Assembly (NCBI GenBank): GCA_023390695.1
Contig: JAEWCJ010000387.1
Location: 1-5,868, forward strand
DNA: 5,868 nt
Direction of reading: 5' to 3'
Origin: Pseudomonadota bacterium
GTDB lineage: Bacteria > Pseudomonadota > Alphaproteobacteria > Rhizobiales > Xanthobacteraceae
Shown here: positions 5,790 through 5,868 of the stretch, piece by piece
Layout of the letters: every line of letters begins with the position of its first letter
Position numbering within the stretch: position 1 is the first letter of the stretch
Notes under the pieces: model-generated
The model's input: the letters and a program-made list of their open reading frames with translations, nothing else
What the model was told of the DNA's origin: nothing
The model's database searches: none
Position numbers and translations under genes: made by a program

Positions 5790-5795
5790 GCTAAG
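5763..5795. promoter_or_regulatory. CTAG-rich operator-like array upstream of the antitoxin
   Basis: A 16-base perfect palindrome GCTAGACTAGTCTAGC lies at 5776-5791. The ten-base string TCTAGCTAAG occurs twice on the plus strand, at 5763-5772 and 5786-5795. Seen as half-sites, TCTAGC is present at 5763-5768 and 5786-5791 and inverted (GCTAGA) at 5776-5781, so the array has three sites. CTAG, usually rare in proteobacterial DNA, occurs four times within 27 bases. Location just before a Phd-type gene, whose family autoregulates through palindromes, makes an antitoxin operator the best reading. Confidence 0.6.
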
Positions 5796-5809
5796 TGACA
5801 AGCCATTGA

Positions 5810-5823
5810 AATATTTTAATATT
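5810..5823. repeat. AT-only repeat AATATT-TT-AATATT
   Basis: Two copies of the self-complementary hexamer AATATT are separated by TT, so the element is both a direct and an inverted repeat. It is the most AT-rich spot in the window and lies upstream of the antitoxin promoter region, just after the possible stop of the right-edge gene. It may act as an upstream promoter element; its stem is too AT-rich for an ordinary terminator. Confidence 0.4.
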
Positions 5824-5835
5824 CCAGGCCGCTGA

Positions 5836-5868
5836 TCATTCCGCTGCCTTTTGCCCGTGCCCCAGACG
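5836..5868 (-). CDS. Possible C-terminal tail of a gene entering from the right edge
   Basis: On the minus strand the last 33 bases read RLGHGQKAAE followed by TGA at 5838-5836. The ending looks like an ordinary charged protein C-terminus and the stop lies just before the AT-rich promoter-like stretch. Ten codons are too few to identify a family, and another frame stays open as well. If real, it is co-directional with the toxin module and meaB. Confidence 0.3.
   Translation of the reverse strand, partial: RLGHGQKAAE

Noticed and set aside
5479..5790. Plus-strand frame of 103 codons at the right end
   Set aside because: It lies opposite the antitoxin frame, which has clear Phd/YefM similarity on the minus strand, and it has no recognisable domain.
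5808..5825. AT-rich inverted repeat considered as a terminator for the right-edge gene
   Set aside because: The stem is almost all A-T pairs with a two-base loop, too unstable for an intrinsic terminator.

Overview
The window is high-GC DNA with dense, GC-biased codon use. Its gene families point to an alphaproteobacterium of the Hyphomicrobiales (Rhizobiales), with a Bradyrhizobium/Rhodopseudomonas/Xanthobacteraceae-like repertoire. The best pointers are the twin-arginine repeat protein of the TIGR03808 type, the DUF3750 protein and MeaB. No RNA gene, CRISPR array or insertion sequence was seen, and there is no gene-free stretch longer than about 100 bases.

Left block (1-3463, all minus strand, read right to left): a C15-type pyroglutamyl-peptidase-like protease, an exported TIGR03808-type beta-helix protein, a membrane-anchored DUF3750 protein, and the N-terminal part of a TIGR04283-type family 2 glycosyltransferase that runs off the left edge. 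Gaps of 54 to 99 bases separate them, so they could form one loosely spaced unit. Two products are predicted to act outside the cytoplasm. The function of the group is not known to me.

Middle (3462-4085, plus strand): one flavodoxin-fold NAD(P)H/FMN oxidoreductase, wedged between opposing neighbours with no spacer. Its start codon shares a CATG palindrome with the protease start. Its stop codon shares a CTATAG palindrome with the meaB stop.

Right block (4080-5868, minus strand): meaB, the GTPase chaperone of methylmalonyl-CoA mutase, is preceded at 2 bases by a VapC-type PIN toxin gene. That gene overlaps by 4 bases a Phd/YefM-type antitoxin frame not listed as an intact gene because a single in-frame TAA splits it after codon 54. 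Reading through the TAA gives a full-length antitoxin of ordinary size that ends exactly at the toxin start. The toxin keeps its PIN acidic residues, so this looks like a toxin gene with a broken or truncated antitoxin. Upstream lies a CTAG-rich operator-like array (three TCTAGC half-sites, 16-base perfect palindrome) and a possible promoter whose spacing suggests a leaderless antitoxin mRNA. The right edge may hold the last codons of another minus-strand gene.

I see no wholly new system. The split antitoxin with its operator, and the insertion of this module directly ahead of meaB, are the points most worth checking.
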